Shown: in pieces, positions 8,622 to 19,294 of the stretch
How positions within the stretch are numbered: position 1 is the stretch's first letter
Layout: every line of letters begins with the position of its first letter
NCBI RefSeq assembly: GCF_009363055.1
Contig: NZ_CP045292.1
Coordinates: 806,001 to 870,000, forward strand
DNA from: Flavobacterium haoranii
GTDB taxonomy: Bacteria > Bacteroidota > Bacteroidia > Flavobacteriales > Flavobacteriaceae
Direction: 5' to 3'
DNA length: 64,000 nucleotides
Translations under genes and position numbers: made by a program
Notes under the pieces: model-generated
What the model saw: the letters and a program-made list of their open reading frames with translations, nothing else
The model's database searches: none
What the model was told of the DNA's origin: nothing

Positions 8622-9131
8622 TTAAATATTTTTTTTAGTGATTTCATACAAAGCAATACTCAAACTTTGTACAACATTCATACTACTGTTTTTACCAAAC
8701 ATGGTAATATGATAAGATGCTGATGTAATGTTTAGAAATTCATTTGAAACACCATAAATTTCACTTCCTATGATTATTACTAAAGGTTTATTATTTAAAT
8801 CAATCTTAATATCTTGCAAAGGTTTACTAGACGAAGTTATTTCGATAGCGATAATATTACAATCAGTCTCGGTTAATTGATGAATTACTTCTTGCTTATC
8901 AAGAAATATTTCATAATCGACTTGTTTGTGGGTGTTTCTTGAAGTTTTGTTTATTTTTCTTTCAGAAAAAACGAAATTTTCACCTGTAAAAATGATTTTT
9001 TCGACACCAAAGGCATCGCAAATTCTAAAAATACTACCAATATTTTGTTGGAAATAAATTTCATCACAAATTACTATTATGGGAAATTTTTTCTCTTGAA
9101 AAGCTGTATTATAATGATTTAACTGTTCCAA
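8622..9131 (-). CDS. TrmH/SpoU-family RNA methyltransferase
   Basis: This 169-residue protein is a minimal SpoU (SPOUT) domain without an N-terminal substrate domain. Motif 1 is NIGSIFRICDAFG, motif 2 is IIGSEIYGVS and motif 3 is SMNVVQSLSIALYE; together these build the trefoil-knot SAM site. Such proteins methylate ribose 2'-OH in tRNA or rRNA, but the target base is not deducible. Translation seems to begin at a TTG (9131), which gives MEQLNHYN; no ATG is available nearby. The stop codon of the frameshifted DUF4159 gene lies three bases before this start. Confidence 0.86.
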   Translation of the reverse strand: MEQLNHYNTAFQEKKFPIIVICDEIYFQQNIGSIFRICDAFGVEKIIFTGENFVFSERKINKTSRNTHKQVDYEIFLDKQEVIHQLTETDCNIIAIEITSSSKPLQDIKIDLNNKPLVIIIGSEIYGVSNEFLNITSASYHITMFGKNSSMNVVQSLSIALYEITKKNI

Positions 9132-9134
9132 TAA

Positions 9135-9772
9135 TTAATTATTAAAAACATAATTAATAATATTTGCTCCCATTTGTAAAGCTTTTAATCGTATTTCTAC
9201 AGGATCATTATGCACTTCATAATCTTCCCAACCATCTCCTAAATCGCATTCGAAAGTATAAAGTAGCACTAATCGATTTTCTATAAAAATACCAAAAGCT
9301 TGTGGTCTTTTCTTGTCGTGTTCGTGAATTTTTGGTAATCCACTTGTAAATTTATACGGACCTTGAAATATTAGATGATTTACCGGAACTTCAACTAATT
9401 CGTTATTAGGAAATATTTTTTTATCTCACGTCTAATATATTCATCCATTCCATAATTATCATCAATATGTAAAAAACCACCTGCTAAAAGATAATTTCTT
9501 AAGTTAATAATTTCATTTGGAGCAAACACCACATTTCCATGACCAGTCATGTGTATAAATGGGTAAGAAAAAATATCGGAACTTTCTGCAGAAACAGTAG
9601 CTGGTTTTGAATTTAGAGTAGTTTTTATATTCTGATTACAAAATTGAATTAAATTAGGCAGAGATGTAGGATTTGCATACCAATCGCCACCTCCAGAATA
9701 TTTCAACAAAGCTACTTCTTGAGCCAAGCAAATAGAAGATGCTAATAAAAAGAAATAAAGTATTGTTTTCAT
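9135..9772 (-). pseudogene. DUF4159-family protein, frameshifted
   Basis: Bases 9395-9772 encode a signal peptide and the first 120 residues of a DUF4159 protein (YSGGGDWYANPTSLPNLI, TGHGNVVF, GGFLHIDDNYGMD). The frame then stops just after a run of seven A residues (minus strand, 9416-9422). The rest continues in another frame down to a stop at 9135-9137: NELVEVPVNHLIFQ, FTSGLPKIHEHD and DLGDGWEDYEVHNDP are all expected for this family. One extra A in the run would restore a 212-residue protein. Full-length homologues are thought to be secreted and of unknown function. The change may be a real mutation, a sequencing error, or a site of slippage. Confidence 0.85.
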
Positions 9773-10477
9773 TTACTCATTAATTAAAGCTACTGTATGA
9801 CAAGCAACTAAAGCAGCAGTTTCAGTTCTTAAACGTGTATTTCCAAGCAAAACAGGATGATAATTGCTCGAAATTGCTAATTGAATTTCTTTTTCAGAAA
9901 AATCACCTTCGGGTCCAATCAAAATTACGTAATTTTGGTTAGGCGTAATGCTTTTTTTTAATTGCTTTCTTTCTGTTTCGACACAATGAGCAATATATTT
10001 ATTTTCACAATCTGTTTTTTTTATAAAATCTTTAAAGCTAATGGGTTCATTTATTTTGGGTAAAAAGAACTGATTAGATTGTTTCATAGCAGATTGAATA
10101 ATTTTTTCTGCTCTATCTATTTTATAAACTTTACGTTCAGAATGTTCGCAAATAATTGGCGTGATTTCTTGAATGCCAATTTCGGTTGCTTTCTCTAAAA
10201 ACCATTCAAATCGGTCGTTCATTTTTGTTGGAGCAACCGCAATGTGAAGGTTGTAATTTGGCTTTTCAAATTCTTGAATTTCAGTGATTTTTACTTCACA
10301 TTTTTTCTCGGAAGCAATAGTGATTTCCGAAATAAATAAAAAACCTAATCCATTTGTAATAAATATTTTATCGTTTTCTTGTTTACGTAAAACTTTAACT
10401 ATATGTTTGCTTTCTTCTTTATCGAAAGAGAAAAAAGAATCAGTGTTTTTTATATCGGCATTATAAAATAATTGCAT
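9773..10477 (-). CDS. rsmE: 16S rRNA (uracil-1498-N3)-methyltransferase RsmE
   Basis: This 234-residue SPOUT methyltransferase has the family's usual length. It modifies U1498 of 16S rRNA in the small subunit. Diagnostic segments are EESKHIVKVLRK near the N-terminus (PUA-like domain), KATEIGIQEITPI, the SAM-binding IGPEGDFSEKEI, and LLGNTRLRTETAAL near the C-terminus. Its stop codon directly abuts the start of the DUF4159 gene, so the two are likely to be in one transcript. Confidence 0.95.
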   Translation of the reverse strand: MQLFYNADIKNTDSFFSFDKEESKHIVKVLRKQENDKIFITNGLGFLFISEITIASEKKCEVKITEIQEFEKPNYNLHIAVAPTKMNDRFEWFLEKATEIGIQEITPIICEHSERKVYKIDRAEKIIQSAMKQSNQFFLPKINEPISFKDFIKKTDCENKYIAHCVETERKQLKKSITPNQNYVILIGPEGDFSEKEIQLAISSNYHPVLLGNTRLRTETAALVACHTVALINE

Positions 10478-10537
10478 CTGAAAATTACGAATTTAGTAGT
10501 TTGAAATTATGAAAGATAAACTACAAATAATTAATAT

Positions 10538-11563
10538 TTAAAACTCAATTCTTGCTTTTGAAACCACTTTAGAATCGCTAAAATTATTTTCTAAAAAGTT
10601 ATAATAACCTACTATTCCAATCATAGCTGCATTATCTGTTGTGTATTCAAATTTTGGAATATAGGTTTTCCAACCATATTTTGATTCTGCTTCTTTCAAT
10701 GTTTTGCGAATTCCTGAATTTGCAGAAACACCGCCACCAATTGCAATTTGATTAATTCCAGTTTCTTGAACTGCAATTTTTAATTTATCCATTAAAATAG
10801 TAATGATAGTATGCTGAATAGAAGCACAAATATCGGCTTTATTTTCTTCGATAAAGTTTGGATTTTGAGCAACATTTTTTTGGATAAAGTACAAAATTTG
10901 AGTTTTTAAACCACTAAAACTAAAATCTAAACCATTGACTTTTGGCTTAGTAAAAGGAAAAGCTTTGGGATTTCCTTCTTGAGCAAATTTGTCAATTAAT
11001 GGACCTCCAGGATAAGGCAAACCTAAAATTTTAGCCGATTTATCGAATGCCTCTCCAACAGCATCATCAGTAGTTTCTCCAATAATTTCTAAATCAAAAA
11101 AACTATTCACTTTAACGATTTGAGTATGTCCGCCGGAAATAGTTAAAGCTAAGAAAGGAAAAGTTGGCTTATCAAAACCTTCTTCGTGAATAAAATGTGC
11201 TAAAATATGTGCTTTCATATGATTGACAGCAACTAACGGAATATCTAAAGCTAAACTTAAAGATTTAGCAAAAGAACCGCCAACTAACAATGATCCCATT
11301 AAACCTGGACCTTGTGTAAAAGCGATACAATTTAAATCGGTTTTATTAATACCTGCTTTTTTTAACGCTACATCAATTACAGGTACAATATTTTGTTGGT
11401 GTGCTCTAGAAGCAAGTTCAGGAACAACACCACCATATTCTTCATGTACAGCCTGACGAGCAACAATATTAGACAACACTTTGTCGTTACATAAAACAGC
11501 AGCAGAAGTATCATCGCATGAACTTTCTATTGCAAGTGTATAAACTTTGTTTAAATTATTCAT
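10538..11563 (-). CDS. tsaD: tRNA N6-adenosine threonylcarbamoyltransferase TsaD
   Basis: TsaD transfers the threonylcarbamoyl group from TC-AMP to A37 of ANN-decoding tRNAs, working with TsaB and TsaE. The ASKHA-fold signatures are present: AIESSCDDTSAAVL, the metal-binding HMKAHILAHF, SGGHTQIV, LPYPGGPLIDKF and GGGVSANSGIR. The ATG at 11563 gives 341 residues; a start three codons upstream is possible but less likely. It is divergent from tamB, with about 160 bases between them holding a tamB promoter. Confidence 0.96.
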   Translation of the reverse strand: MNNLNKVYTLAIESSCDDTSAAVLCNDKVLSNIVARQAVHEEYGGVVPELASRAHQQNIVPVIDVALKKAGINKTDLNCIAFTQGPGLMGSLLVGGSFAKSLSLALDIPLVAVNHMKAHILAHFIHEEGFDKPTFPFLALTISGGHTQIVKVNSFFDLEIIGETTDDAVGEAFDKSAKILGLPYPGGPLIDKFAQEGNPKAFPFTKPKVNGLDFSFSGLKTQILYFIQKNVAQNPNFIEENKADICASIQHTIITILMDKLKIAVQETGINQIAIGGGVSANSGIRKTLKEAESKYGWKTYIPKFEYTTDNAAMIGIVGYYNFLENNFSDSKVVSKARIEF

Positions 11564-11591
11564 TTTAGGCACGAAAATTGCGTGATTACAA

Positions 11592-11623
11592 TTGTAATAA
11601 TCTTACAAAAATCCTTATTTTTG
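11592..11623 (+). promoter_or_regulatory. Predicted promoter of tamB
   Basis: A TTG at 11592-11594 and a TATTTTTG at 11616-11623 are separated by 21 bases, fitting TTG-N17-23-TAnnTTTG. It predicts transcription from about 11630, shortly upstream of the tamB frame. Confidence 0.55.
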
Positions 11624-11642
11624 TTAATTAATACAAGATCCA

Positions 11643-14600
11643 ATTAAAAGAGCAAATTTACAAAATATTACCGCTATCAAAAAAATAAAGAAAATATTAC
11701 TTCGCAGCATTATTTTTCTGCTATTGTTTTTGCTCTTCATGGGGGTTTTATTGTCATTACCTTTTGTTCAAACTCAATTAGGAAAAGTAGCTACAAATAG
11801 CTTGAATGAGGAATTTGGAACTGATATTAGAATTGGTAGAGTAGCAATTTCTCCATTCTTAACTGTTAAACTTGGAGATGTTTTAGTTAGAGATCATCAT
11901 AAAGACACTTTGTTTTATATAAAACGTCTTAATACTTCCATTTTAAATTTTAAAAAACTATACGATAATGGTCATCCATATTTGGGAGATGTAGGTTTAC
12001 ATGGATTAGATGCTCGAATTGTTCAATATAAAAATGAAGATGAAACTAACCTAGATAAATTTGTTGCAGCTTTCGATGATGGAACACCTTCATCTGGAAA
12101 ATTTAGAATGAGTGTTACAACTTATGACGTTTACAACAGTCGTTTTAGATATATTGATGAGAATTTAGAAAATCCTAAACTGTTGGATTTTACTCAACTT
12201 AATGGAAAATTAAACGATTTTTTCATTAAAGGTCCCGATGTAACTACAAATATTGAAAAACTATCTTTTAAAGATCATCGAGGCTTAGTTGTTGAAAATT
12301 TAGCAGCAGATTTTACTTATACTAAAAGAAATATTCTTTTAGAAAATTTAGATGTTCATTCAAAAGAATCTCACGTTAAAGGTAGAGTTGAGCTATTGTA
12401 TAAAAGAGAAGATTTTGCAAATTTTAATGATAAAGTTAGATGGCAAGCAGATATTAAAGAAAGTGTCATTGCATCTAATGATCTAAATTACTTTTATGAC
12501 GAATTTGGAAAGAATAATAAATTCAAATTAGAAACAGAACTTAAAGGAACATTAAACAATTTTATTACACATAATTTACATTTAACTGATTCTTATAATT
12601 CGGAAATAATTGGTGATGTTAATTTTAAAAACTTATTTAAAAAAGGTGAATCTTTCTACATAAATGGTGATTTTGACAAAATACATTCAAATTATCAAAA
12701 TTTAGGCAAAATATTACCAAGAATTCTTGGCGATAATTTACCAAGTTCTTTGGCTAAACTAGGGGAAGTAAATGTTTCAGGTCTAATTGAGCTTACAGAT
12801 AATTACATAAATTCTAATGTTGATTTAAATTCAAATATTGGTTCGGTAATAGCTGATTTATCGATTCAAGATTTTGGTAATATTGATAATGCGAGTTATA
12901 AAGGAACCTTAGATTTAAATAGCTTTAACATTGGAGTTTTATTAAATGATTCTTCATTTAAAAATGTAACTGCAAATGTTTTGGTTAATGGTAAAGGATT
13001 TACTCAAAAGTATTTAAATACTTTAGTAGAAGGTCATATAGACCAATTATATTTTAACGGTTATAATTATACAAATATTGATATTGATGGTGCTATGAAG
13101 ATGCCTTATTTTAAAGGTTATTTTAATAGTAATGATCCTAATTTAAGAATGGATTTTAAAGGACTTCTAGATTTAAGTTCAAAAGTTCAACAATACGATT
13201 TTACTTCTCACATAGATTATGCCGATTTAAATCTTTTAAATTTTAATAAAAACGATAGCATATCAATTTTTAAAGGAAATATAAGTTTAAAAGCAAAAGG
13301 AAATTCATTTGATGATTTAGCTGGAATTGTAAATTTGAATAATGTTTCGTACCAAAACAGCAGCAAGCAATTTTTCTTTAACGATTTCAATCTACAATCA
13401 GAATTTGATGAAAATAAAATACGAACCATAACGGTAAATTCTCCAGATATTATTGAAGGTAAAGTAGTAGGAAAATACAAAATCAAAGAAGTTAAAAAGA
13501 TTGTTGAAAATGCTGTTGGTAGTTTATATGCAAATTATTCACCAAATAAACTTGAAAAAGGTCAATTTTTAGATTTCGATTTTACGATTTATAATAAGAT
13601 TATAGAAGTTTTTGTTCCAGAAGTTTCAATTTCTGAAAACACTAAAATAAAAGGAAAAATTAGTGCCGATGATGGTAAATTTACATTTGATTTCACTTCG
13701 CCGAATATTTTAGCTTACGGAAATAAATTCGACAATATCAATATCGAAATCGATAATAAAAATCCATTATACAACACTTATATTTTAATGGATTCTATTC
13801 GAACAAAAAGGTATAAAATTTCTGATTTTAATTTAATTAACGTTACACTAAACGATACACTTTTTGTACATACAGAATTTAATGGCGGAAATAAAAATCA
13901 AGATCAATACGCTTTAAACTTATATCATACAATTAACGAAGATAAAAAGTCTGTTGTTGGTTTTAAAAAATCAGAATTAAAACTAAGAGAATATCTTTGG
14001 TTCATTAATGAAAACGAAACAAACGATAATAAAGTTGTTTTTACAAAAGACTTAAAAAGTTTCAATTTCGAAAAACTAAGTTTGTCTCACAACAATCAAA
14101 GAATGAGTTTCTTTGGTAAAATGATAGATTCTACTTATAAAGATTTAAATTTAGCTTTTCACGATGTCGATTTAGAAAAAATTGTTCCAGCTATAGATAG
14201 TTTAGAGTTTAACGGTAAATTAAACGGTTTTGCTACACTAAAACAAAACAAAAATGTTTATAAACCGGAGTCAAATATTAAGATTGAGAGTTTCCAAATT
14301 AATAAATATCCTCTTGGAGATTTAACTTTTAATATTGAAGGAAACGAAGCATTTAATCAATTTGATGTTGATGCAGCACTTACTCAAGACGATGAAGAGA
14401 AATTTTATTTAGACGGAACACTTGATTATATCAATAAACAAACTCATTTAAAAATGGAAGCTGGTTTCGATGAATTTCAACTGGCACCATTCGGACCATT
14501 ATTAAGTAGTATTGTTTCAAATGTTAGAGGAAATGCAACAGGAAGAGCAACTATTAGAGGGTTAATCACTGAACCAGAAGTTGATGGTAGGTTGTATTTA

Positions 14601-16163
14601 AATGATTCAGGATTAAAAATTCCATATTTAAATACCGATTATAATTTTGAAGAAAACGCAATTGTAGATGTAACAGAGCATCAATTCTTATTCAGAAATA
14701 TTAGAATAACAGATTCTAAATACAATACAAATGGTGTATTACACGGTAGTGTAAAACATGAAGTTTTTGATGATTGGGAAATTGATCTCGAAGTAAAATC
14801 AGATAATCTATTAGCACTAGATACTAATGACGGTGAAGACGTTTATTATTATGGTACTGCTTTTATGAACGGTTTTGCTACAGTGAAAGGTCCAACAGAT
14901 GCCTTGGTAATTAATGTTGTAGGAGAATCAGAAAAAGGAACTTCTATTAAAATTCCTGTAAGTGACGGAGAAGAAATTGGGGATAATTCTTTTATAAATT
15001 TTATTTCAGAACAAGAACATTTTAATGAAATTAAAGGAATCGTAACTTCTAAAAATAAATATCAAGGTTTAGAGCTAGATTTTGATTTTGATATTGATAC
15101 AGATGCTGAAATTGAAGTAATTCTTGATAGAAACTCTGGGCATTCCATGAAAGGTCGTGGTTATGGATCGATGAAGATGGAAATTAATACATTAGGTAAA
15201 TTCTTAATGTATGGTGACTTTATCGTAGTTGATGGTGAATATAAGTTTAGATACGGTGGACTTATCGATAAAAAATTCACTGTAAAAAGTGGTGGAACTA
15301 TCCGTTGGGAAGGGGAACCAATGAACGCTATTTTAAATTTAGAAGCAGTTTATAATACTCAAGCAAATCCAGCAGTATTATTAGAAAGTGCGTCTTTTAA
15401 TAGAAAAGTAGATACTAATGTTTCAATCTTAATTAATGGAAGTTTAAGTAATCCTGAACCTGATTTTAATATCGATTTTCCAAATGTAAGTTCAGTATTA
15501 AGAAGCGAAATAGATTATCGACTACAAGATAAAGATACACGTCAAACACAAGCTTTAGCATTATTGTCTACTGGTTCATTTATGACAGCTGAAACGGCAG
15601 GAAATGCAGCTTACGGTCCATTATTTGAAAGAGCAAGTTCCCTGTTTAGCGATTTATTTTCAGATGAGGATAGTAAACTACAATTAGGTGTCGATTACAG
15701 TCAAGGAGATCGTCTAAATCAAATTTCTGATAGAGTAGGTGTCACACTTCAAACAAAGATAAGTGACAAAATTTCTATAAACGGAAAAGTTGGAGTTCCA
15801 GTGGGTGGAGTTACCGAATCGGTTTTAGTGGGTAATGTAGAAATTCAACTGCATTTAAATGATGATGGTACATTGAAAGCTCATGTTTTTAATCGAGAAA
15901 ATGATATCAATTACATAGGAGAAGGCATTGGCTACACACAAGGTTTAGGTATTACTTACTCCGTAGATTTCGACAATTTAAAAGAGTTTATCCAGAATAT
16001 TTTTCCTAAAAAGAAACAACAAACCGATAATAGTTCAAATTCCGACGATTTACCCGATTCAGAATTCTCACCAGAATACATCAACTTTATAAACGATCGT
16101 AAACACAAAAAATCGTCTGACTTAAACGAAAACGAACAACAAAGAATTCCTGAAATAGAGTAA
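11643..16163 (+). CDS. tamB: TamB-like translocation/assembly module protein (start uncertain)
   Basis: This giant protein (about 1480-1500 residues) is a TamB/AsmA-like bridge between inner and outer membrane, implicated in outer-membrane protein and phospholipid transport. It has an N-terminal membrane anchor (RSIIFLLLFLLFMG ... SLPFVQTQ), then a very long repetitive beta-strand region. The conserved TamB (DUF490) C-terminus follows: GDFIVVDGEYKFRYGG, FTVKSGGTIRWEG, ISIKINGK-like strands and the end region GIGYTQGLGITY. The start is unclear. The frame is open from 11628 but contains no ATG, GTG or TTG until a TTG at 11724, which lies inside the anchor helix. Lysine-rich in-frame sequence before it (AIKKIKKILLRS) argues for an earlier non-standard start, so 11643 (ATT) is given as an upper estimate only. 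Confidence 0.85.
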   Translation: MKRANLQNITAIKKIKKILLRSIIFLLLFLLFMGVLLSLPFVQTQLGKVATNSLNEEFGTDIRIGRVAISPFLTVKLGDVLVRDHHKDTLFYIKRLNTSILNFKKLYDNGHPYLGDVGLHGLDARIVQYKNEDETNLDKFVAAFDDGTPSSGKFRMSVTTYDVYNSRFRYIDENLENPKLLDFTQLNGKLNDFFIKGPDVTTNIEKLSFKDHRGLVVENLAADFTYTKRNILLENLDVHSKESHVKGRVELLYKREDFANFNDKVRWQADIKESVIASNDLNYFYDEFGKNNKFKLETELKGTLNNFITHNLHLTDSYNSEIIGDVNFKNLFKKGESFYINGDFDKIHSNYQNLGKILPRILGDNLPSSLAKLGEVNVSGLIELTDNYINSNVDLNSNIGSVIADLSIQDFGNIDNASYKGTLDLNSFNIGVLLNDSSFKNVTANVLVNGKGFTQKYLNTLVEGHIDQLYFNGYNYTNIDIDGAMKMPYFKGYFNSNDPNLRMDFKGLLDLSSKVQQYDFTSHIDYADLNLLNFNKNDSISIFKGNISLKAKGNSFDDLAGIVNLNNVSYQNSSKQFFFNDFNLQSEFDENKIRTITVNSPDIIEGKVVGKYKIKEVKKIVENAVGSLYANYSPNKLEKGQFLDFDFTIYNKIIEVFVPEVSISENTKIKGKISADDGKFTFDFTSPNILAYGNKFDNINIEIDNKNPLYNTYILMDSIRTKRYKISDFNLINVTLNDTLFVHTEFNGGNKNQDQYALNLYHTINEDKKSVVGFKKSELKLREYLWFINENETNDNKVVFTKDLKSFNFEKLSLSHNNQRMSFFGKMIDSTYKDLNLAFHDVDLEKIVPAIDSLEFNGKLNGFATLKQNKNVYKPESNIKIESFQINKYPLGDLTFNIEGNEAFNQFDVDAALTQDDEEKFYLDGTLDYINKQTHLKMEAGFDEFQLAPFGPLLSSIVSNVRGNATGRATIRGLITEPEVDGRLYLNDSGLKIPYLNTDYNFEENAIVDVTEHQFLFRNIRITDSKYNTNGVLHGSVKHEVFDDWEIDLEVKSDNLLALDTNDGEDVYYYGTAFMNGFATVKGPTDALVINVVGESEKGTSIKIPVSDGEEIGDNSFINFISEQEHFNEIKGIVTSKNKYQGLELDFDFDIDTDAEIEVILDRNSGHSMKGRGYGSMKMEINTLGKFLMYGDFIVVDGEYKFRYGGLIDKKFTVKSGGTIRWEGEPMNAILNLEAVYNTQANPAVLLESASFNRKVDTNVSILINGSLSNPEPDFNIDFPNVSSVLRSEIDYRLQDKDTRQTQALALLSTGSFMTAETAGNAAYGPLFERASSLFSDLFSDEDSKLQLGVDYSQGDRLNQISDRVGVTLQTKISDKISINGKVGVPVGGVTESVLVGNVEIQLHLNDDGTLKAHVFNRENDINYIGEGIGYTQGLGITYSVDFDNLKEFIQNIFPKKKQQTDNSSNSDDLPDSEFSPEYINFINDRKHKKSSDLNENEQQRIPEIE

Positions 16164-16287
16164 TTTTCACTCATTTTTTAGAAAGTTATCAACGAAATCG
16201 TTTGAATTTCATTAATAATTTATTTTAAAAGAGAATCTTATGATTTTCTCAAATTCCTTTACTAAATTTACAATAATAAATAAAAAT

Positions 16288-17274
16288 ATGACTAATAAAA
16301 TATCAAAAATTGCGGTTTTGACATCTGGAGGTGATGCTCCAGGAATGAATGCTGCAATACGCTCAGTAGTAAGAACTTGTGCATATCATAATGTGGAATG
16401 TATAGGTGTTTATAGAGGTTATCAAGGTATGATTGAAAATGATTTCAAAGAGATGGGACCTCGTTCTGTAAAAGATATTATTAATAAAGGTGGAACGGTA
16501 TTAAAATCTGCTCGCTCTAAAGAATTTATGACTGTTGAAGGCAGAAAACAAGCTTATGAAAATTTAAAAAATCAAGGAGTTCAGGCTTTAGTTGTAATTG
16601 GTGGAGATGGTTCTTTTACTGGTGCTGAAATTTTTAATAAAGAATTTGGTATCCCTGTTATGGGAATCCCAGGAACTATTGATAACGATATATATGGAAC
16701 AAGTCATACACTAGGTTATGATACCGCTTTAAATACAGTTGTTGAGGCAATCGATAAAATTAGAGATACTGCAAGTTCACACAATCGTTTATTCTTTGTA
16801 GAAGTAATGGGACGAGATGCTGGTCACATTGCTCTGAATACAGGGATAGGTGCAGGTGCGGAAGAAATTTTAATTCCTGAAGAAGATTTAGGTTTAGAAC
16901 GTTTATTAGATTCTTTAAAAAGAAGTAAAGAATCAGGTAAATCTTCAAGTATTGTAGTAGTTGCAGAAGGTGATAAAATTGGTAAAAATGTATTCGAATT
17001 AAAAGAATATGTAGAAGAAAATATGCCAGAATATGACGTTCGTGTTTCAGTATTAGGACACATGCAACGTGGTGGTTCTCCTTCATGTTTTGACAGAGTT
17101 TTAGCATCTAGATTAGGAGTAAAAGCAGTTGAGTCTATTTTAGAAGGAAAAACAAACTATATGGTTGGCTTGTTAAATGATAAAGTATGTTTAACACCAC
17201 TTGAACAAGCGATAAAAGGCAGTTCAGAAATTGATAAAGAATTATTACGAGTATCAGATATAATGACAATTTAA
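16288..17274 (+). CDS. pfkA: ATP-dependent 6-phosphofructokinase
   Basis: This enzyme phosphorylates fructose 6-phosphate to fructose 1,6-bisphosphate, the committed step of glycolysis. The ATG at 16288 gives 328 residues, normal for bacterial PfkA; the longer frame from 16240 adds an unrelated leader. Visible signatures are VLTSGGDAPGMNAAIR (ATP loop), VIGGDGSFTGA, the catalytic PGTIDNDI, FVEVMGRDAGHIA and GHMQRGGSPSCFDR. The glycine after the second nucleotide motif (GGDGS) is typical of ATP- rather than PPi-dependent enzymes. gap follows after 31 bases, so the two form a glycolytic operon. Confidence 0.96.
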   Translation: MTNKISKIAVLTSGGDAPGMNAAIRSVVRTCAYHNVECIGVYRGYQGMIENDFKEMGPRSVKDIINKGGTVLKSARSKEFMTVEGRKQAYENLKNQGVQALVVIGGDGSFTGAEIFNKEFGIPVMGIPGTIDNDIYGTSHTLGYDTALNTVVEAIDKIRDTASSHNRLFFVEVMGRDAGHIALNTGIGAGAEEILIPEEDLGLERLLDSLKRSKESGKSSSIVVVAEGDKIGKNVFELKEYVEENMPEYDVRVSVLGHMQRGGSPSCFDRVLASRLGVKAVESILEGKTNYMVGLLNDKVCLTPLEQAIKGSSEIDKELLRVSDIMTI

Positions 17275-17281
17275 TTTATAA

Positions 17282-18316
<1,035 letters not shown>

Positions 18317-18326
18317 TTAGACAAGT

Positions 18327-18364
18327 ATCCTCAAATAATTTTATTAGTTATTTGAGGATTTTTT
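18327..18364 (+). terminator. Terminator of pfkA-gap
   Basis: The 12-bp arms ATCCTCAAATAA and TTATTTGAGGAT enclose a 9-base loop and are followed by TTTTTT. Confidence 0.88.
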
Positions 18365-18383
18365 ATAACTAACCCTAAGTAAA

Positions 18384-19235
18384 ATGAAATTACTTGTAGA
18401 TAGCGGATCAACTAAAGCAGATTGGATTGCCATAAACGATGAAGGTAAAGTTTTATTTACTACTCAGTCACTAGGTTTAAATCCTGAGGTTTTAACTAAA
18501 GATGAAGTAATAAAAAGATTAAACGATAAGTTTGATATTTCTCATAATAAAAATAAAGCAAACAATTTATTCTTTTATGGTGCTGGTTGTGGCACTGATA
18601 GAATGAAAGATTTTTTAACAAATATCTTTAAAGAATACTTTGTAAATGCTACGGTTTCAGTAAATGAAGACACTTATGCAGCAGTTTACGCAACAACTCC
18701 AAAAAATACAGAAGCAATTGTTTGTATTCTAGGAACTGGTTCAAATTGTAGCTTTTTTGACGGAAAAGTTTTGCATCAAAAAGTACAATCATTAGGTTAT
18801 ATTGCTATGGATGATGCCAGTGGTAATCGTTTTGGACGTCATTTATTAAGAGGTTATTTTTTTAATAAAATGCCCGAAGATTTAGCAAAAGAATTTGAAA
18901 CTGAATTTAATGTTGATGCTGATTTTGTTAAAAATAAATTATATAAAGAACCAAATCCAAATGCCTACTTAGCAACTTTTGCAAAGTTTTTAATTAGACA
19001 TAAAGATTCAGAATTTTGTCAAGCAATTATCAAAAAGGAAATGGAATCTTTTGTTGAAAATTATATAAAACAGTTTGATAATTACAAAGATGTTCCGGTT
19101 CATTTCATCGGCTCTATAGCATTTTATTTGAAAGATGAACTAGAAATTATCTTAAGCAATCATGGAATAAAGATTGGTAATGTTTTAAGGAGACCAATTG
19201 ACGGATTAATTGAATATCACGTTTTAAACAAATAA
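18384..19235 (+). CDS. BadF/BadG/BcrA/BcrD-type kinase, probable N-acetylglucosamine kinase
   Basis: This 283-residue protein of the ASKHA superfamily resembles eukaryote-type N-acetylglucosamine kinases. The phosphate-1 loop is LLVDSGSTKADWI, the phosphate-2 loop region is CILGTGSNCSFFDG, and the adenosine-side segment is VHFIGSIAFYLKDEL. ASGNRFGRHLLRGYF lies between. It probably phosphorylates amino sugars from cell-wall recycling, feeding hexosamine into glycolysis. Its position between gap and mgsA supports a sugar-metabolic role. The substrate is inferred from family resemblance. It has its own terminator at its 3' end. Confidence 0.8.
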   Translation: MKLLVDSGSTKADWIAINDEGKVLFTTQSLGLNPEVLTKDEVIKRLNDKFDISHNKNKANNLFFYGAGCGTDRMKDFLTNIFKEYFVNATVSVNEDTYAAVYATTPKNTEAIVCILGTGSNCSFFDGKVLHQKVQSLGYIAMDDASGNRFGRHLLRGYFFNKMPEDLAKEFETEFNVDADFVKNKLYKEPNPNAYLATFAKFLIRHKDSEFCQAIIKKEMESFVENYIKQFDNYKDVPVHFIGSIAFYLKDELEIILSNHGIKIGNVLRRPIDGLIEYHVLNK

Positions 19236-19242
19236 GTAAATT

Positions 19243-19272
19243 AAATCCCGATTTTTTAATCGGGATTTTTTA
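19243..19272 (+). terminator. Terminator after the sugar kinase gene
   Basis: The 11-bp arms AAATCCCGATT and AATCGGGATTT enclose a TTTT loop and run into TTTT. Confidence 0.85.
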
Positions 19273-19294
19273 TATTTAGACATAACTAATTTTT

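Noticed and set aside
9395..9772. A complete 125-residue secreted protein at the DUF4159 locus
   Set aside because: The conserved remainder is visible in a shifted frame directly downstream, so this is the first part of a longer broken gene.
16760..17107. Antisense reading frames within pfkA
   Set aside because: They run opposite to clear PfkA motifs and have repetitive, leucine/tyrosine-rich composition typical of shadow frames.
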